From the NCBI GenBank assembly GCA_002396125.1, contig DGWL01000048.1, forward strand, positions 1-23,255: DNA of 23,255 nt, read 5' to 3'. The notes beneath the pieces are model-generated. The model ran no database searches and was not told the DNA's origin. It saw only the letters and a list, made by a program, of their open reading frames with translations. This DNA comes from Porphyromonadaceae bacterium UBA4259. Its GTDB lineage: Bacteria > Bacteroidota > Bacteroidia > Bacteroidales > Muribaculaceae. Made by a program: the position numbers and the translations under genes. Position 1 is the first letter of the stretch; every line of letters begins with the position of its first letter. Positions 12,976 through 21,008 of this stretch are shown here, one piece after another.

Positions 12976-15072
12976 TTACCTGAGCTTGTTGAACTGCTTG
13001 ACGATGTCGCACTTGCTGTAGTAGGGCGCATCGATGCTGGGATTGGAGCTCATGTATTCAACCATGCGAGTCATGGCGCGGTAGTGAGGCATGGAAGTGT
13101 CGAGCGAGTAGACGTAGGACTTGGATTGCCAGTCATACTCGTTCTGCACGCAGTAGCCGCCGGTTTCACCCATGATAAACGTCTGGGCAAACATGCACTT
13201 GAATGCAAGTTGGGCATTGCCCGTGTTGCGTTCTATCATGTGCAACAGTTGGCGCGAATTGTTGATGAAGTCGGCCTCATTGCTCTTTTGCACGTCATAA
13301 ACACCCTGGCTATAGTGCGACAGGTACCAGCAGTCGCCCTTGTAGCTGGCTTGATAAAGCAGGCAAGCCTTCTTGTAGAGCAGGTTGAACTTGTCTTCGC
13401 CCTCGGCCTTGGCAAGGCGCTCGTCGAGGGCAACCATGTCGCGGCAGTATTGCAACTTGGCATTGCTCTTCACTTGGGTTTTCTCTTCCCTGAGGAAACT
13501 CAGGAACTGGCGCTTGAGCCAAATCTCCTGGTTGTAGTCCTTGCGAGCCATGTAGTAGCTGATGCCTTGCTCCGAGATGTAGCTCAACGGCACTTTCTCA
13601 AGATAGTTGATGGCGGCATTGAACTCGCCTTCACGCAGCAGCTTGGTGCCCATGAGGTCGTTGAACTGAGTGGCATCCATCTTGTTCTCGCCGGTGACCC
13701 ATTTCTCAAACGCGTTGTGCTCTTCGCTCAAGGAGAGGTAGTGGTTATAGGCGTCGAGCTCGCTTGAGCTGAGGCTATCGATTTCAAAATTATACTCGCC
13801 CATGTTGCCCGAGCGCTTTTGTGCCATTCCCAGGACGGCGATGGCAGTGTTGCGCATTCCCCAGGCGTTGAGCTGTGGAACCAGTGCGTCGTAGGTGACA
13901 CGCTCAAACACGTCGCCGTAGTGTGGGTCGGTGGCATAAAGGTTGTTTTTATCAATTCCGGCTACTTGGTCGAGCCAGCGATACTCGCCCAGCATGTAGT
14001 TGAAGAACTCGGTGGTGGGCTGCGCGTTCTTGATTGATGCCAGCATGAGGCAGGCACGGGCGTTGTCTTTCATGCGCTGTGTGCCTGCAAGGCTCTTGGC
14101 ACGGGTGAGTTGCTCGATGGCAACGTCCTGATTGCCGGTCATGTAGTTAATCCATCCGCGTGCGGCTTCCCACATAGATGGTGACTGGGTTTTGCCCTCG
14201 TTCAGCACTTGGCCGGCAAAGTCGATGAAGCCGTCAATCTCGTTTTGATAGATGCCGGTGGCCTCGACATATCTCATCACCTCGGGGTTGCTGCCATTGT
14301 CGAGTGTCTCCTGGGTGTTGTTGACGAAGTCCTGTACCAGGAACACGAGGGTGGGGGAGTTGGGGTCGGCGGCATATTCTTCCTTGATGCCCTTGAGGTT
14401 GCGCTTTTTGCGCACGCAGTATTTGATGCTTGTCATGTCGCCAAGCTCGGCGTAGATTTTGCATGCCTCGTCCTTCTTGCCGGTGTTAAAAAGCGCGCCG
14501 GCATAGATGTCTTTCATCCAGCGCTTGTAAACGCTCTCCTTTAGCTTGCTGGCGGTGTTCTTCCAGTAGGTGATATTGGCCTGATGATTGCCGTCTGTCA
14601 TGTTGCAACGCATGACGAGCAGGGCATACTGGTTGCGGTATTTCGTGCCTCGATAGGCAATGGCCTTAGTCTTCACCTGTGCCACGGCGGCCTTTTGCTG
14701 TGCCAGCTGTGCCTTGGTGGGGTAATTCCAGCGGTTGAACTGCGAGCCGTCGTTGTTGAGATATTTCACCAGCAGGCGCAGGTAGTTGAGTGTCGCGTTG
14801 TCGCTGCGCTTGCGTGCGGTAGCAACTATTTCGTTCTTGGTATTGTTAAACTCGGCGGGAGTGATATTGCTCAAGCCGTCGCTGGCCCAGCCACCGCTCT
14901 CGTTGCCCACGTAGTCAATCCAGTACTGCTTGGTCTCGCTGGCGAATGGGTTCTCCATCAAGTTGCGATTGAACACGCTGAACATGTAGTAGTTGGGTCT
15001 TACCCATCCACCACACGCCCATGCCTGCAACGTGGCTATCGCAAGCATGCTAAGGACGATAAATTTTTTCAT
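12976..15072 (-). CDS. Large exported helical-repeat protein, unknown function
   Basis: A 698-residue protein I do not recognise by name. It starts with a signal peptide (MKKFIVLSMLAIATLQAWA); cleavage would leave Cys20 first, but the preceding residues do not form a good lipobox, so a lipid anchor is doubtful. The mature N-terminus CGGWVRPNYYMFSVFNRN is distinctive. Most of the rest is rich in Ala, Leu, Tyr and Asn helices resembling TPR/SEL1-type repeats (for example AGALFNTGKKDEACKIYAEL and TKLLREGEFNAAINYLEKV), suggesting a protein-binding scaffold in the periplasm or on the surface. Its start lies 23 nt inside the preceding lipoprotein gene, so the two are translationally coupled and probably act together. 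The TPR reading comes from sequence pattern only. Confidence 0.83.
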   Translation of the reverse strand: MKKFIVLSMLAIATLQAWACGGWVRPNYYMFSVFNRNLMENPFASETKQYWIDYVGNESGGWASDGLSNITPAEFNNTKNEIVATARKRSDNATLNYLRLLVKYLNNDGSQFNRWNYPTKAQLAQQKAAVAQVKTKAIAYRGTKYRNQYALLVMRCNMTDGNHQANITYWKNTASKLKESVYKRWMKDIYAGALFNTGKKDEACKIYAELGDMTSIKYCVRKKRNLKGIKEEYAADPNSPTLVFLVQDFVNNTQETLDNGSNPEVMRYVEATGIYQNEIDGFIDFAGQVLNEGKTQSPSMWEAARGWINYMTGNQDVAIEQLTRAKSLAGTQRMKDNARACLMLASIKNAQPTTEFFNYMLGEYRWLDQVAGIDKNNLYATDPHYGDVFERVTYDALVPQLNAWGMRNTAIAVLGMAQKRSGNMGEYNFEIDSLSSSELDAYNHYLSLSEEHNAFEKWVTGENKMDATQFNDLMGTKLLREGEFNAAINYLEKVPLSYISEQGISYYMARKDYNQEIWLKRQFLSFLREEKTQVKSNAKLQYCRDMVALDERLAKAEGEDKFNLLYKKACLLYQASYKGDCWYLSHYSQGVYDVQKSNEADFINNSRQLLHMIERNTGNAQLAFKCMFAQTFIMGETGGYCVQNEYDWQSKSYVYSLDTSMPHYRAMTRMVEYMSSNPSIDAPYYSKCDIVKQFNKLR

Positions 15073-16078
15073 AATCGCTAGGTGTGTAATTGTTAATACT
15101 GCTTTTATTTAGACTGTAAATTATCACTTGGTCGTTGATGCCCGGGCGCTCATGGCTCAGTGCTTCATGTACTTCGACTAGGGTTTCGGCCTCGGGTTTA
15201 ACCACAATCACAGTGTCGCCGGCATTTAAATAAGTGTAGGTGCTGTTGCTGCTCAAGTAGTTGGGCAGGTCAATGCTGCTAACCACGAGATATTTACCCT
15301 CGCTCACCTTGCGGTAGAGCGTTGTGTCGCTAAGGTCCTCGCTGTAGAGGATGTCACGAAACTTGTCGCCGGTGTAGAGCAACTGCCATCCAAAGTTGGG
15401 GTAGGCGGCGCACAGCGGAAGCGTGTAGCCGGCAAGGTTCTTTAGATAGGGCTGCACGTCGCGCTTGTCGAGGATTGGGTTGCGTTGCTTGCTATTCTTG
15501 AGATCGCCTGTGTTGTACATCATCAGCACGCCATAGTCGACCGGCGGAGCTTCCATAGCCAGCTGATGAAGCCTGATGGTGGCGCTAAGCCTCATGCCGT
15601 GCTTGGCCAGCAACTGGCGCACTTGTGCGAGGAAAGCGAAATAGGTGGCCTGAGTGCCGGCAGTCCAGTCGCAGTCAATCTGCAGTTCTTTCACGCCGTT
15701 GATGTCGTGGGTTTCGTTCATTTGCAATACGCGCTGCACAAGCAGCGGGGCAATGCTGTCGATACCCGGCTTCATGCAGTTGTTCACGATGAAGATAGTG
15801 GGAATTATCTCAATGTCTTGTGGCACTGAGTCTTGGAACGAAATCGTGGCATTGGGAACAGGCTGCTCATTGCCATCGAGAACCACATCAAAATATCTCA
15901 CATACATCTTGCCCACCTTGTGCTCCTGCAGGAATGCGCGCTCGGCAGGGTCGAGCCGCAACGATGTGCGCCAGTAATACACACCAGGTTTGGGGTCGGC
16001 GACGGGCTTGCCTGCGGGTTTGCAGCTTGTTATTACAAAGGCAAGCAGTAGCAAGATGTATGTGATGATATTTCTCAT
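15050..16078 (-). CDS. Lipoprotein resembling DUF3142 (TIM-barrel-like)
   Basis: A 342-residue lipoprotein: signal peptide with lipobox VITSC, lipidated Cys19. Early residues read GVYYWRTSLRLDPAERAFL, followed by MYVRYFDVVLD. The core KELQIDCDWTAGTQATYFAF and MRLSATIRLHQLA resembles the DUF3142 pattern (a QIDFDA-like strand, then LSITAL), a family with an apparent glycoside-hydrolase-like barrel. Catalytic residues are not certain; acidic residues in QIDCDW are candidates. The gene lies 19 nt after the aminotransferase and overlaps the following exported helical protein by 23 nt. The pair may work at the envelope, perhaps on glycans, but that is inference. Confidence 0.78.
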   Translation of the reverse strand: MRNIITYILLLLAFVITSCKPAGKPVADPKPGVYYWRTSLRLDPAERAFLQEHKVGKMYVRYFDVVLDGNEQPVPNATISFQDSVPQDIEIIPTIFIVNNCMKPGIDSIAPLLVQRVLQMNETHDINGVKELQIDCDWTAGTQATYFAFLAQVRQLLAKHGMRLSATIRLHQLAMEAPPVDYGVLMMYNTGDLKNSKQRNPILDKRDVQPYLKNLAGYTLPLCAAYPNFGWQLLYTGDKFRDILYSEDLSDTTLYRKVSEGKYLVVSSIDLPNYLSSNSTYTYLNAGDTVIVVKPEAETLVEVHEALSHERPGINDQVIIYSLNKSSINNYTPSDYEKIYRP

Positions 16079-16097
16079 GGTGGAGAGGGGTGTTTTT

Positions 16098-17291
16098 TTA
16101 CTTGAGTGCTGCCAGAGCGGTCTTGATGCGGGCTACGGCCTCAATCAAGTTCTCGTCGCTGGTGGCGTAGCTCATGCGCAAGTAGCCGGGGCAGCAGAAG
16201 GCATCGCCAGCTACGCTTGCCACATGGGCCTTCTCGAGCAAGTAGATTGCAAGGTCGCCGGCGTTGTTAATAACGGTGTCGCCGCAGCGCTTGCCAAAGA
16301 ATGCCTCTACCTTGGGGAACACGTAGAATGCTCCATGAGGAACCTTAAGCTCAATGCCGGGAATTTCCTGCAGCAAGCCTGTGATGAGGTCGCGGCGGCG
16401 CTGGAATGCAACGCGCATGTCTTCAACACACTGCTGTGGACCGCGATAGGCAGCCTCGGCAGCCTTTTGAGCGATAGAAGATGCGCCACTGGTGTATTGT
16501 CCCTGGAGTTTGTTAACGGCCTTTGCAAGCCACAATGGGGCGGCAACGTAGCCAATGCGCCAACCGGTCATGGCATAAGCCTTCGACACACCATTGATGA
16601 TTGCCACACGGTCTTTAATCTCGGGGAATTGTGCGAGCGACTCGTGGTGGCCCACATAGTTGATGTGCTCATAAATCTCATCGGCAATAATCATCACCTG
16701 TGGATGACGTGCCAGCACTGCTGCCAGAGCCGCCAGCTCTTCCTTGCTGTAGATGCTGCCGCTGGGGTTGGATGGTGAGCACAGGATTATGAGTTTTGTC
16801 TTCTCGGTGATAGCGTTCTCGAGTTGATCGGCAGTGATTTTGAAATCTTGCTCGATAGTGGCGGGCACCAACACACTCTTGCCGCCACACAGGTTCACCA
16901 TTTGCACATAGCTTACCCATGCCGGAGTGGGGATAATCACCTCGTCGCCATGGTTAACAAGGCACAACACGGTGTTGCAAAGCGACTGCTTGGCACCATT
17001 GCCCACAACAATCTGCTCGGGAGCATAGTCCACGCCGTTCTCATTCTTTAGCTTGTCGCTAATAGCCTGGCGCAGCGAAAGGTAGCCTGGCACCGGCGAG
17101 TAGAACGAGAAATTGTCGTCAACAGCCTTCTTGGCGGCCTCCTTGATGTGGTCGGGGGTGTGGAAGTCGGGCTCACCCACGCTCAGGTTGATGACATCAA
17201 TGCCCTGAGCCTTGAGCTCGCTACTCTTTTGCGACATAGCCAGTGTGGCCGATGGTGATAACGCTTGCAATCGTTGAGAAATAAAATCCAT
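16098..17291 (-). CDS. Class I aminotransferase, aspartate aminotransferase type
   Basis: A 397-residue PLP-dependent fold-type I aminotransferase, cytosolic, probably interconverting aspartate/2-oxoglutarate and oxaloacetate/glutamate. Visible features: SVGEPDF (37-43), FYSPVPGYLSLR, NGAKQ (98-102), N175 in SPSNPSG, D204 and Y207 in ADEIYE, PLP lysine K237 in GVSKAYAMTGWRIGY, R245, and the carboxylate-binding Arg in GYLRMSYA. These match the AspC-like subgroup of thermophiles and Bacteroidetes; neighbouring specificities (aromatic or alanine) cannot be excluded. It has a full promoter upstream and leads a three-gene unit with the lipoprotein and the 698-residue protein. Confidence 0.93.
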   Translation of the reverse strand: MDFISQRLQALSPSATLAMSQKSSELKAQGIDVINLSVGEPDFHTPDHIKEAAKKAVDDNFSFYSPVPGYLSLRQAISDKLKNENGVDYAPEQIVVGNGAKQSLCNTVLCLVNHGDEVIIPTPAWVSYVQMVNLCGGKSVLVPATIEQDFKITADQLENAITEKTKLIILCSPSNPSGSIYSKEELAALAAVLARHPQVMIIADEIYEHINYVGHHESLAQFPEIKDRVAIINGVSKAYAMTGWRIGYVAAPLWLAKAVNKLQGQYTSGASSIAQKAAEAAYRGPQQCVEDMRVAFQRRRDLITGLLQEIPGIELKVPHGAFYVFPKVEAFFGKRCGDTVINNAGDLAIYLLEKAHVASVAGDAFCCPGYLRMSYATSDENLIEAVARIKTALAALK

Positions 17292-17364
17292 AGTTTTGTA
17301 GTCTTTAAATTGTTTTATAGGTTTTAATGTGTATTCTAATTATTATAGTCTCTAGTTCATGCCA

Positions 17365-17394
17365 CAAAGTTAACCAATTTTGCACAATTAGCAA
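17365..17394 (-). promoter_or_regulatory. Promoter of the aminotransferase operon
   Basis: Minus strand: TTG (17394-17392), 19 nt, TAACTTTG (17372-17365). The transcript leader would be about 70 nt. It lies between the mtgA stop and the aminotransferase start, so the operon is independent of mtgA. Confidence 0.78.
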
Positions 17395-17445
17395 TAATCT
17401 GGTTGTCAAAATCGTCGTGCCCGCCAATTTATTGGGCATCATTCA

Positions 17446-18153
17446 TTACTTAACTCCCCAATCGGGATCTTCGACAAAGCGCATCTCCTTGCTGATGCGG
17501 TCGCGGCGCTTGCGCATGTACTTGCTGGGGTTGGCCGAGTCATACTTGAGAGGGTTGGGTAGCGTGGCTGCAATCAGCGCGCATTCCTTGGAGGTGAGCT
17601 CGCTGGCATTCTTGTGGAAATTCTCGTTGGCGCAAGCCTGCACGCCATATATGCCATCGCCCATCTCAATGGAGTTGAGATACACTTCCATGATGCGTTT
17701 CTTGCCCCAGATGTTCTCAATGAGCACAGTGAAGTAGGCCTCCAGTCCCTTCCTTATCCAGCTGTGCCCGGGCCACAAGAACACATTCTTGGCAGTCTGC
17801 TGCGAGATGGTGCTTGCTCCGCGTTCACGTCCGCCCTCAAGGGCTTCGAGCCTGGCGCGTAGTATTTCTTTCTCCTCAAATCCACTATGCTCCAAGTAGT
17901 GGGTGTCCTCACCACCCATCGCTGCCAGCGGCATGTTGTGATTGATTTGATCCATGTCGACCCACTGGTGCTTGATGGTGGGTGTCTTGCCGTCAATGTA
18001 TTGCTGGTAGTAGCGAATGTACATTAACGGGGTGCGGTAAACAGGCACCCACTTGAAGGCAATCACGGCCAGGATGCTCGACACCACAAAGAACAGGAAC
18101 AAATTCCTTATCCACGTCCAAGTGCGGTTCCAGATGAATTTTATGTCGTTCAT
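17446..18153 (-). CDS. mtgA: Monofunctional peptidoglycan glycosyltransferase
   Basis: A 235-residue GT51 enzyme that polymerises lipid II into glycan strands at the outer face of the inner membrane. One N-terminal membrane anchor (about 17-33) is followed by the GT51 domain without a transpeptidase domain, matching MtgA length. Motifs: catalytic E82 in GGEDTHYLEHSGF; RGASTISQQTAKNVFLW (111-127); RKGLEAYFT with the second Glu E138; and KKRIMEVYLNSIEMGDGIYG (151-170). It stands alone: a minus-strand -7 box precedes it, and the aminotransferase promoter begins just beyond its stop. Confidence 0.95.
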   Translation of the reverse strand: MNDIKFIWNRTWTWIRNLFLFFVVSSILAVIAFKWVPVYRTPLMYIRYYQQYIDGKTPTIKHQWVDMDQINHNMPLAAMGGEDTHYLEHSGFEEKEILRARLEALEGGRERGASTISQQTAKNVFLWPGHSWIRKGLEAYFTVLIENIWGKKRIMEVYLNSIEMGDGIYGVQACANENFHKNASELTSKECALIAATLPNPLKYDSANPSKYMRKRRDRISKEMRFVEDPDWGVK

Positions 18154-18189
18154 AATTATTATCTATGTGTGTGCTGATATTAAATTCTA

Positions 18190-18197
18190 CAAAGATA
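18190..18197 (-). promoter_or_regulatory. Probable -7 box for mtgA
   Basis: TATCTTTG on the minus strand, about 37 nt before the mtgA start. A TTT rather than TTG lies 19 nt upstream of it, so the -33 part is weak. It forms a divergent promoter region with the plus-strand promoter at 18280. Confidence 0.55.
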
Positions 18198-18279
18198 TTG
18201 ATTTTTTTGTGAGCAAAAACTAAAAAAACACTAATTTTTTTTACTCTGACTTTTCTTTGTAAATAAATGTGGTAAAAAT

Positions 18280-18310
18280 TTTGTTGTTTTAATTCAAACC
18301 TTTAATTTTG
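18280..18310 (+). promoter_or_regulatory. Promoter of the GYF_2 proline-rich membrane protein
   Basis: TTTG (18280-18283), 19 nt, TAATTTTG (18303-18310). The predicted leader is about 58 nt, ending at the ATG at 18374. Confidence 0.78.
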
Positions 18311-18373
18311 TAGATTGAGAAACAATTAATTTGAAACTAATTTCATAAGATAAACAATATAAAACTAACTATT

Positions 18374-19333
18374 ATGACACAGTATTATTTAGCCAAAGGA
18401 ACCGAAAGGCTGGGACCATTCACCGTGGAACAACTGTTAAGCAACGGCTTAATGCCCGACTCGCTAGTGTGGACACAAGGCATGCCGGGATGGGCTAAGG
18501 CTGCCGAAGTGCCCGAACTCATGGCGGCACTCGCGCCACCCGCACCTGCACCCGCGCCACCGGCACCTCCAGTGCCACCCGTCCAGCCACAACCGGCAGT
18601 GGTCGCTGCTCCAGTGGCACCACAGGCACCTGCAGCACCTGCCGCTCCACAACCCGTGGCACCACAGCCCGTGCCGCAGCCTCAAGCTCCACAGTACACA
18701 GCTCCGCAACCACAGCCTCAAGCACCGCAGTACACAGCTCCGCAACCACAGTGGCAGCAACCCGGTCAGCAAGTGCCACCGCCCCAGCAACCTTGGCAGC
18801 AACCCATGCCTGCCAAGCATGGTGTGGACCAAAACGTGTTTAAGATTATTCTCTATGTTCTGCTGGGCCTCTCGGGCCTGGGTGCTGTGTTTACCTTCTT
18901 TGGCTCATTTGCCTACTTTGGCGGGTGGTTCAACAAACCCTTGCTCGGCATTTGTCAAATTCTCATGAGTGCCGCAATCATTGGCATTGTGGTATTGTCA
19001 TTCATGCGCATGATCAAGAATGAGAAGTTTGGTTTTATCACCATTGGCTACTTTGCGGTGGCTTTCATTCTCAATTTGCTGGGACTCATAGTTGCTAGTG
19101 GTTATGGCGGCTATGGCGGGTTCTCGTTCTTTACCGGCATCTCGGGTCTTGCCATTGCGGTACTTGCCTCGATTCCGTTCGACAAAATTACCGATGTCAA
19201 CAGCTACAAGCAGCTCCTCAAGGAAGCTCAGCCCATCGACTATGTTCTGCTTGGAGTTTATGCGCTCATGTCGATTATCACCTTGATTTCAATCATGACA
19301 CTCATGAAATCGCTCAGGAGTTTCAACCTCTAG
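18374..19333 (+). CDS. GYF_2 (DUF4339) protein with proline-rich linker and membrane domain
   Basis: A 319-residue protein. Residues 1-52 form a GYF_2 domain (YYLAKGTERLGPFTVEQL, then VWTQGMPGWAKAAEVPEL). Residues of about 53-150 are a Pro/Gln/Ala linker with a repeated APQYTAPQPQ unit, encoded by a 36-bp tandem duplication. The rest holds about five hydrophobic helices (near 155-180, 190-212, 220-242, 250-270 and 290-312), so it is an inner-membrane protein with a cytosolic N-terminus. GYF folds bind proline-rich peptides, so the linker could be a ligand for this domain or for the second GYF_2 protein at 11325-11915. Function is unknown. The gene has its own promoter and a strong terminator, so it is monocistronic. 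Confidence 0.9.
   Translation: MTQYYLAKGTERLGPFTVEQLLSNGLMPDSLVWTQGMPGWAKAAEVPELMAALAPPAPAPAPPAPPVPPVQPQPAVVAAPVAPQAPAAPAAPQPVAPQPVPQPQAPQYTAPQPQPQAPQYTAPQPQWQQPGQQVPPPQQPWQQPMPAKHGVDQNVFKIILYVLLGLSGLGAVFTFFGSFAYFGGWFNKPLLGICQILMSAAIIGIVVLSFMRMIKNEKFGFITIGYFAVAFILNLLGLIVASGYGGYGGFSFFTGISGLAIAVLASIPFDKITDVNSYKQLLKEAQPIDYVLLGVYALMSIITLISIMTLMKSLRSFNL
18680..18751 (+). repeat. 36-bp in-frame tandem duplication in the proline-rich linker
   Basis: Two 36-nt copies, 18680-18715 and 18716-18751, differ at only two positions. Each encodes PQAPQYTAPQPQ. As a multiple of three it can expand or contract without shifting the frame, so linker length may vary between strains. Confidence 0.92.
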
Positions 19334-19360
19334 CGTCGGCATTGGTCAATGTGCTCATCA

Positions 19361-19405
19361 AGGTCGGGACTCACCGGGCGGGGAAGGGTCTCGGCCTCTT
19401 TTTTT
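19361..19405 (+). terminator. Rho-independent terminator after the GYF_2 gene
   Basis: A 12-bp stem with three G-U pairs (AGGTCGGGACTC with GGGTCTCGGCCT), a 13-nt GC-rich loop and a following TCTTTTTTT tract. It lies 28 nt after the stop. Confidence 0.82.
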
Positions 19406-19461
19406 AATTGATTTCTGTTAATTTTGGTTGAAATAATTAACTAACTTATTGAAAAGATATC

Positions 19462-19489
19462 TTGAGTGATACTATTTTAAGTAAATTTG
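19462..19489 (+). promoter_or_regulatory. Probable promoter of the VTC-DUF4956-DUF2490 operon
   Basis: TTG (19462-19464), 17 nt, TAAATTTG (19482-19489). The -7 box is a full match but the spacer is 2 nt shorter than at the other promoters here. The expected transcript start near 19495 excludes translation from the TTG at 19487. Confidence 0.55.
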
Positions 19490-19531
19490 CCGTTGAAAAT
19501 ATGTAATTTGCACATGTTACACTTAATTGGT

Positions 19532-20284
19532 ATGGACACGATTATAAATAGTTTTACCCCCATAAGCCTTGACCAGATGAGCGCCGTCAAGCTTATGAAT
19601 CGTGTTGATACCAAGTTTGTCACCACTCTGCCGCGTTTGCAGCAATTGCTTGAGATGGCGCGGCATGAGTATTTCATGCAGGAAGTTGATAGCAAGCGCG
19701 CAAGCAGCTATTCCACACTCTACTATGACACACCGCGGCTCGAAATGTATATCATGCACCACAACGGATGTCTGGGTAGGCAGAAGGTGAGGGTGCGCCA
19801 CTACGTTGACTCGGGGCTTATGTTCCTCGAGGTCAAGAACAAGAACAATCACCGCCGCACGCGCAAGAAGCGCATTGCCATCAACGAGTTTAACATCGAG
19901 GGAGATGAGAAACGGGAGTTTCTCGAGAAACATTGCTGGTGGGACGTCGACTCGTTACAACCAGCCTTGCGCAATTGGTTCGACCGCATCACGCTGGTCA
20001 ATAAGGGCATGACCGAGCGTGTCACCATCGACACTGGTCTGCGATGCCACAGCTACTTTTCGGGTCGCGACTGCGCTCTCGATAAGGCGGTAATCATCGA
20101 GCTTAAGCGCGACGGCAACGTGCCGTCTCCACTGCTGGCGATGCTGCGCCGGCTACGCATTCATCCTCACGGCTTCAGCAAGTATTGCATGGGCACCGCT
20201 GTGAGCAATCCCGGCGTTAAGCAAAACCGCTTGAAGGAAAAGCTGCGCTACGTCGACCATCTTATTACCGGCGACAGCCTCTAA
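19532..20284 (+). CDS. VTC-domain protein, polyphosphate-polymerase-like
   Basis: A 250-residue soluble protein of the VTC/CYTH tunnel family; in yeast Vtc4 this domain makes polyphosphate from ATP. Basic residues expected to line the tunnel are present: R24 and K28 (NRVDTKFV), R87 and R89 (QKVRVRHY), E100, K102 and K104 (FLEVKNKN), the cluster 108-114 (RRTRKKR), R163 (ERVTID), and E190 and K192 (IIELKRD). A YYDTP motif lies at 64-68. There is no SPX regulatory domain or membrane segment. The ATG at 19532 is preferred to earlier in-frame starts because of the promoter position; 19514 is an alternative. It heads a unit with DUF4956 (55 nt gap) and DUF2490. Polyphosphate synthesis is inferred from family; other bacterial VTC proteins may have different substrates. 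Confidence 0.88.
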   Translation: MDTIINSFTPISLDQMSAVKLMNRVDTKFVTTLPRLQQLLEMARHEYFMQEVDSKRASSYSTLYYDTPRLEMYIMHHNGCLGRQKVRVRHYVDSGLMFLEVKNKNNHRRTRKKRIAINEFNIEGDEKREFLEKHCWWDVDSLQPALRNWFDRITLVNKGMTERVTIDTGLRCHSYFSGRDCALDKAVIIELKRDGNVPSPLLAMLRRLRIHPHGFSKYCMGTAVSNPGVKQNRLKEKLRYVDHLITGDSL

Positions 20285-20339
20285 CTCCACACTTTGCATT
20301 CAACCGAGAATATTAACACTAAACTCCAATATTTAGACT

Positions 20340-21008
20340 ATGATGGACTTTTTAATCAATTTTGGAATATCACCGCAGTATTGCGGAATGCTGGTGCGCT
20401 TCATCATTTGCGTCGTGGTGAGCTGGATTATCATTGACCGGCTCTACTACCGCAAGAGCAAGCGTCGCGACTTCTATTTCACATTCATGCTCATCAGCAT
20501 AGCCATCTTTTTTCTTGTGTTTTTCATGATTTTCGTGCTTGAGGACATGAAAGGTAAGGCTGGAATTGGTCTGGGTATAGGTCTCTTTGGTATCTTCAGT
20601 ATCATGCGCTATCGCACCGACACCATGCCCGTGCGTGAGATGACTTATCTCTTTGTAATCATCTCGCTGGCGGTGGTCAACGCGCTGGCATCTACCATGC
20701 CCTATGTCGAACTCATAATCACCAATTTGCTGGTGATTCTCTCGATTATCGTGTGTGAGTGGAGGCTCAAGACCGAGAGCGTGAAGCTCATCCAGTATGA
20801 CAAAATCGACCTTATCACCCCCGACAAGCGCGAGGAACTCATCGCCGACCTCACCAAGCGCACAGGCCTCGACATCACTCGCGTGGAGGTGGGGGCCATC
20901 GACATGCTGCGCGACATGACTGTGCTGCGCGTGCACTACCGCAGCACCGATAACGGCAGCAATAGCGTAGACAAGACTATTAAACTATCAAAACAAGATT
21001 TGCAATGA
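20340..21008 (+). CDS. DUF4956 inner-membrane protein
   Basis: A 222-residue protein of the DUF4956 family. Hydrophobic helices lie at about 15-35, 44-70, 73-90, 103-115 and 118-138. Between them is a glycine-rich turn followed by GIFSIMRYRTDTMPVREMTY, the most family-like segment, with basic residues beside the membrane. The C-terminal 80 residues are soluble (LITPDKREELIADLTKRTG...), probably cytosolic. From memory, DUF4956 genes often sit beside VTC genes, so the protein may handle the VTC product or anchor the enzyme. The stop overlaps the next gene as ATGA, giving tight coupling. Role as channel or anchor is inference. Confidence 0.9.
   Translation: MMDFLINFGISPQYCGMLVRFIICVVVSWIIIDRLYYRKSKRRDFYFTFMLISIAIFFLVFFMIFVLEDMKGKAGIGLGIGLFGIFSIMRYRTDTMPVREMTYLFVIISLAVVNALASTMPYVELIITNLLVILSIIVCEWRLKTESVKLIQYDKIDLITPDKREELIADLTKRTGLDITRVEVGAIDMLRDMTVLRVHYRSTDNGSNSVDKTIKLSKQDLQ

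Noticed and set aside
12835..13767. 310-codon plus-strand frame
   Set aside because: Antisense shadow of the 698-residue exported protein. It is rich in Val, Leu, Ala and His as expected for the opposite strand of a real gene, and has no domain.
15990..16778. 262-codon plus-strand frame
   Set aside because: Antisense to the aminotransferase and lipoprotein genes, with no recognisable domain.
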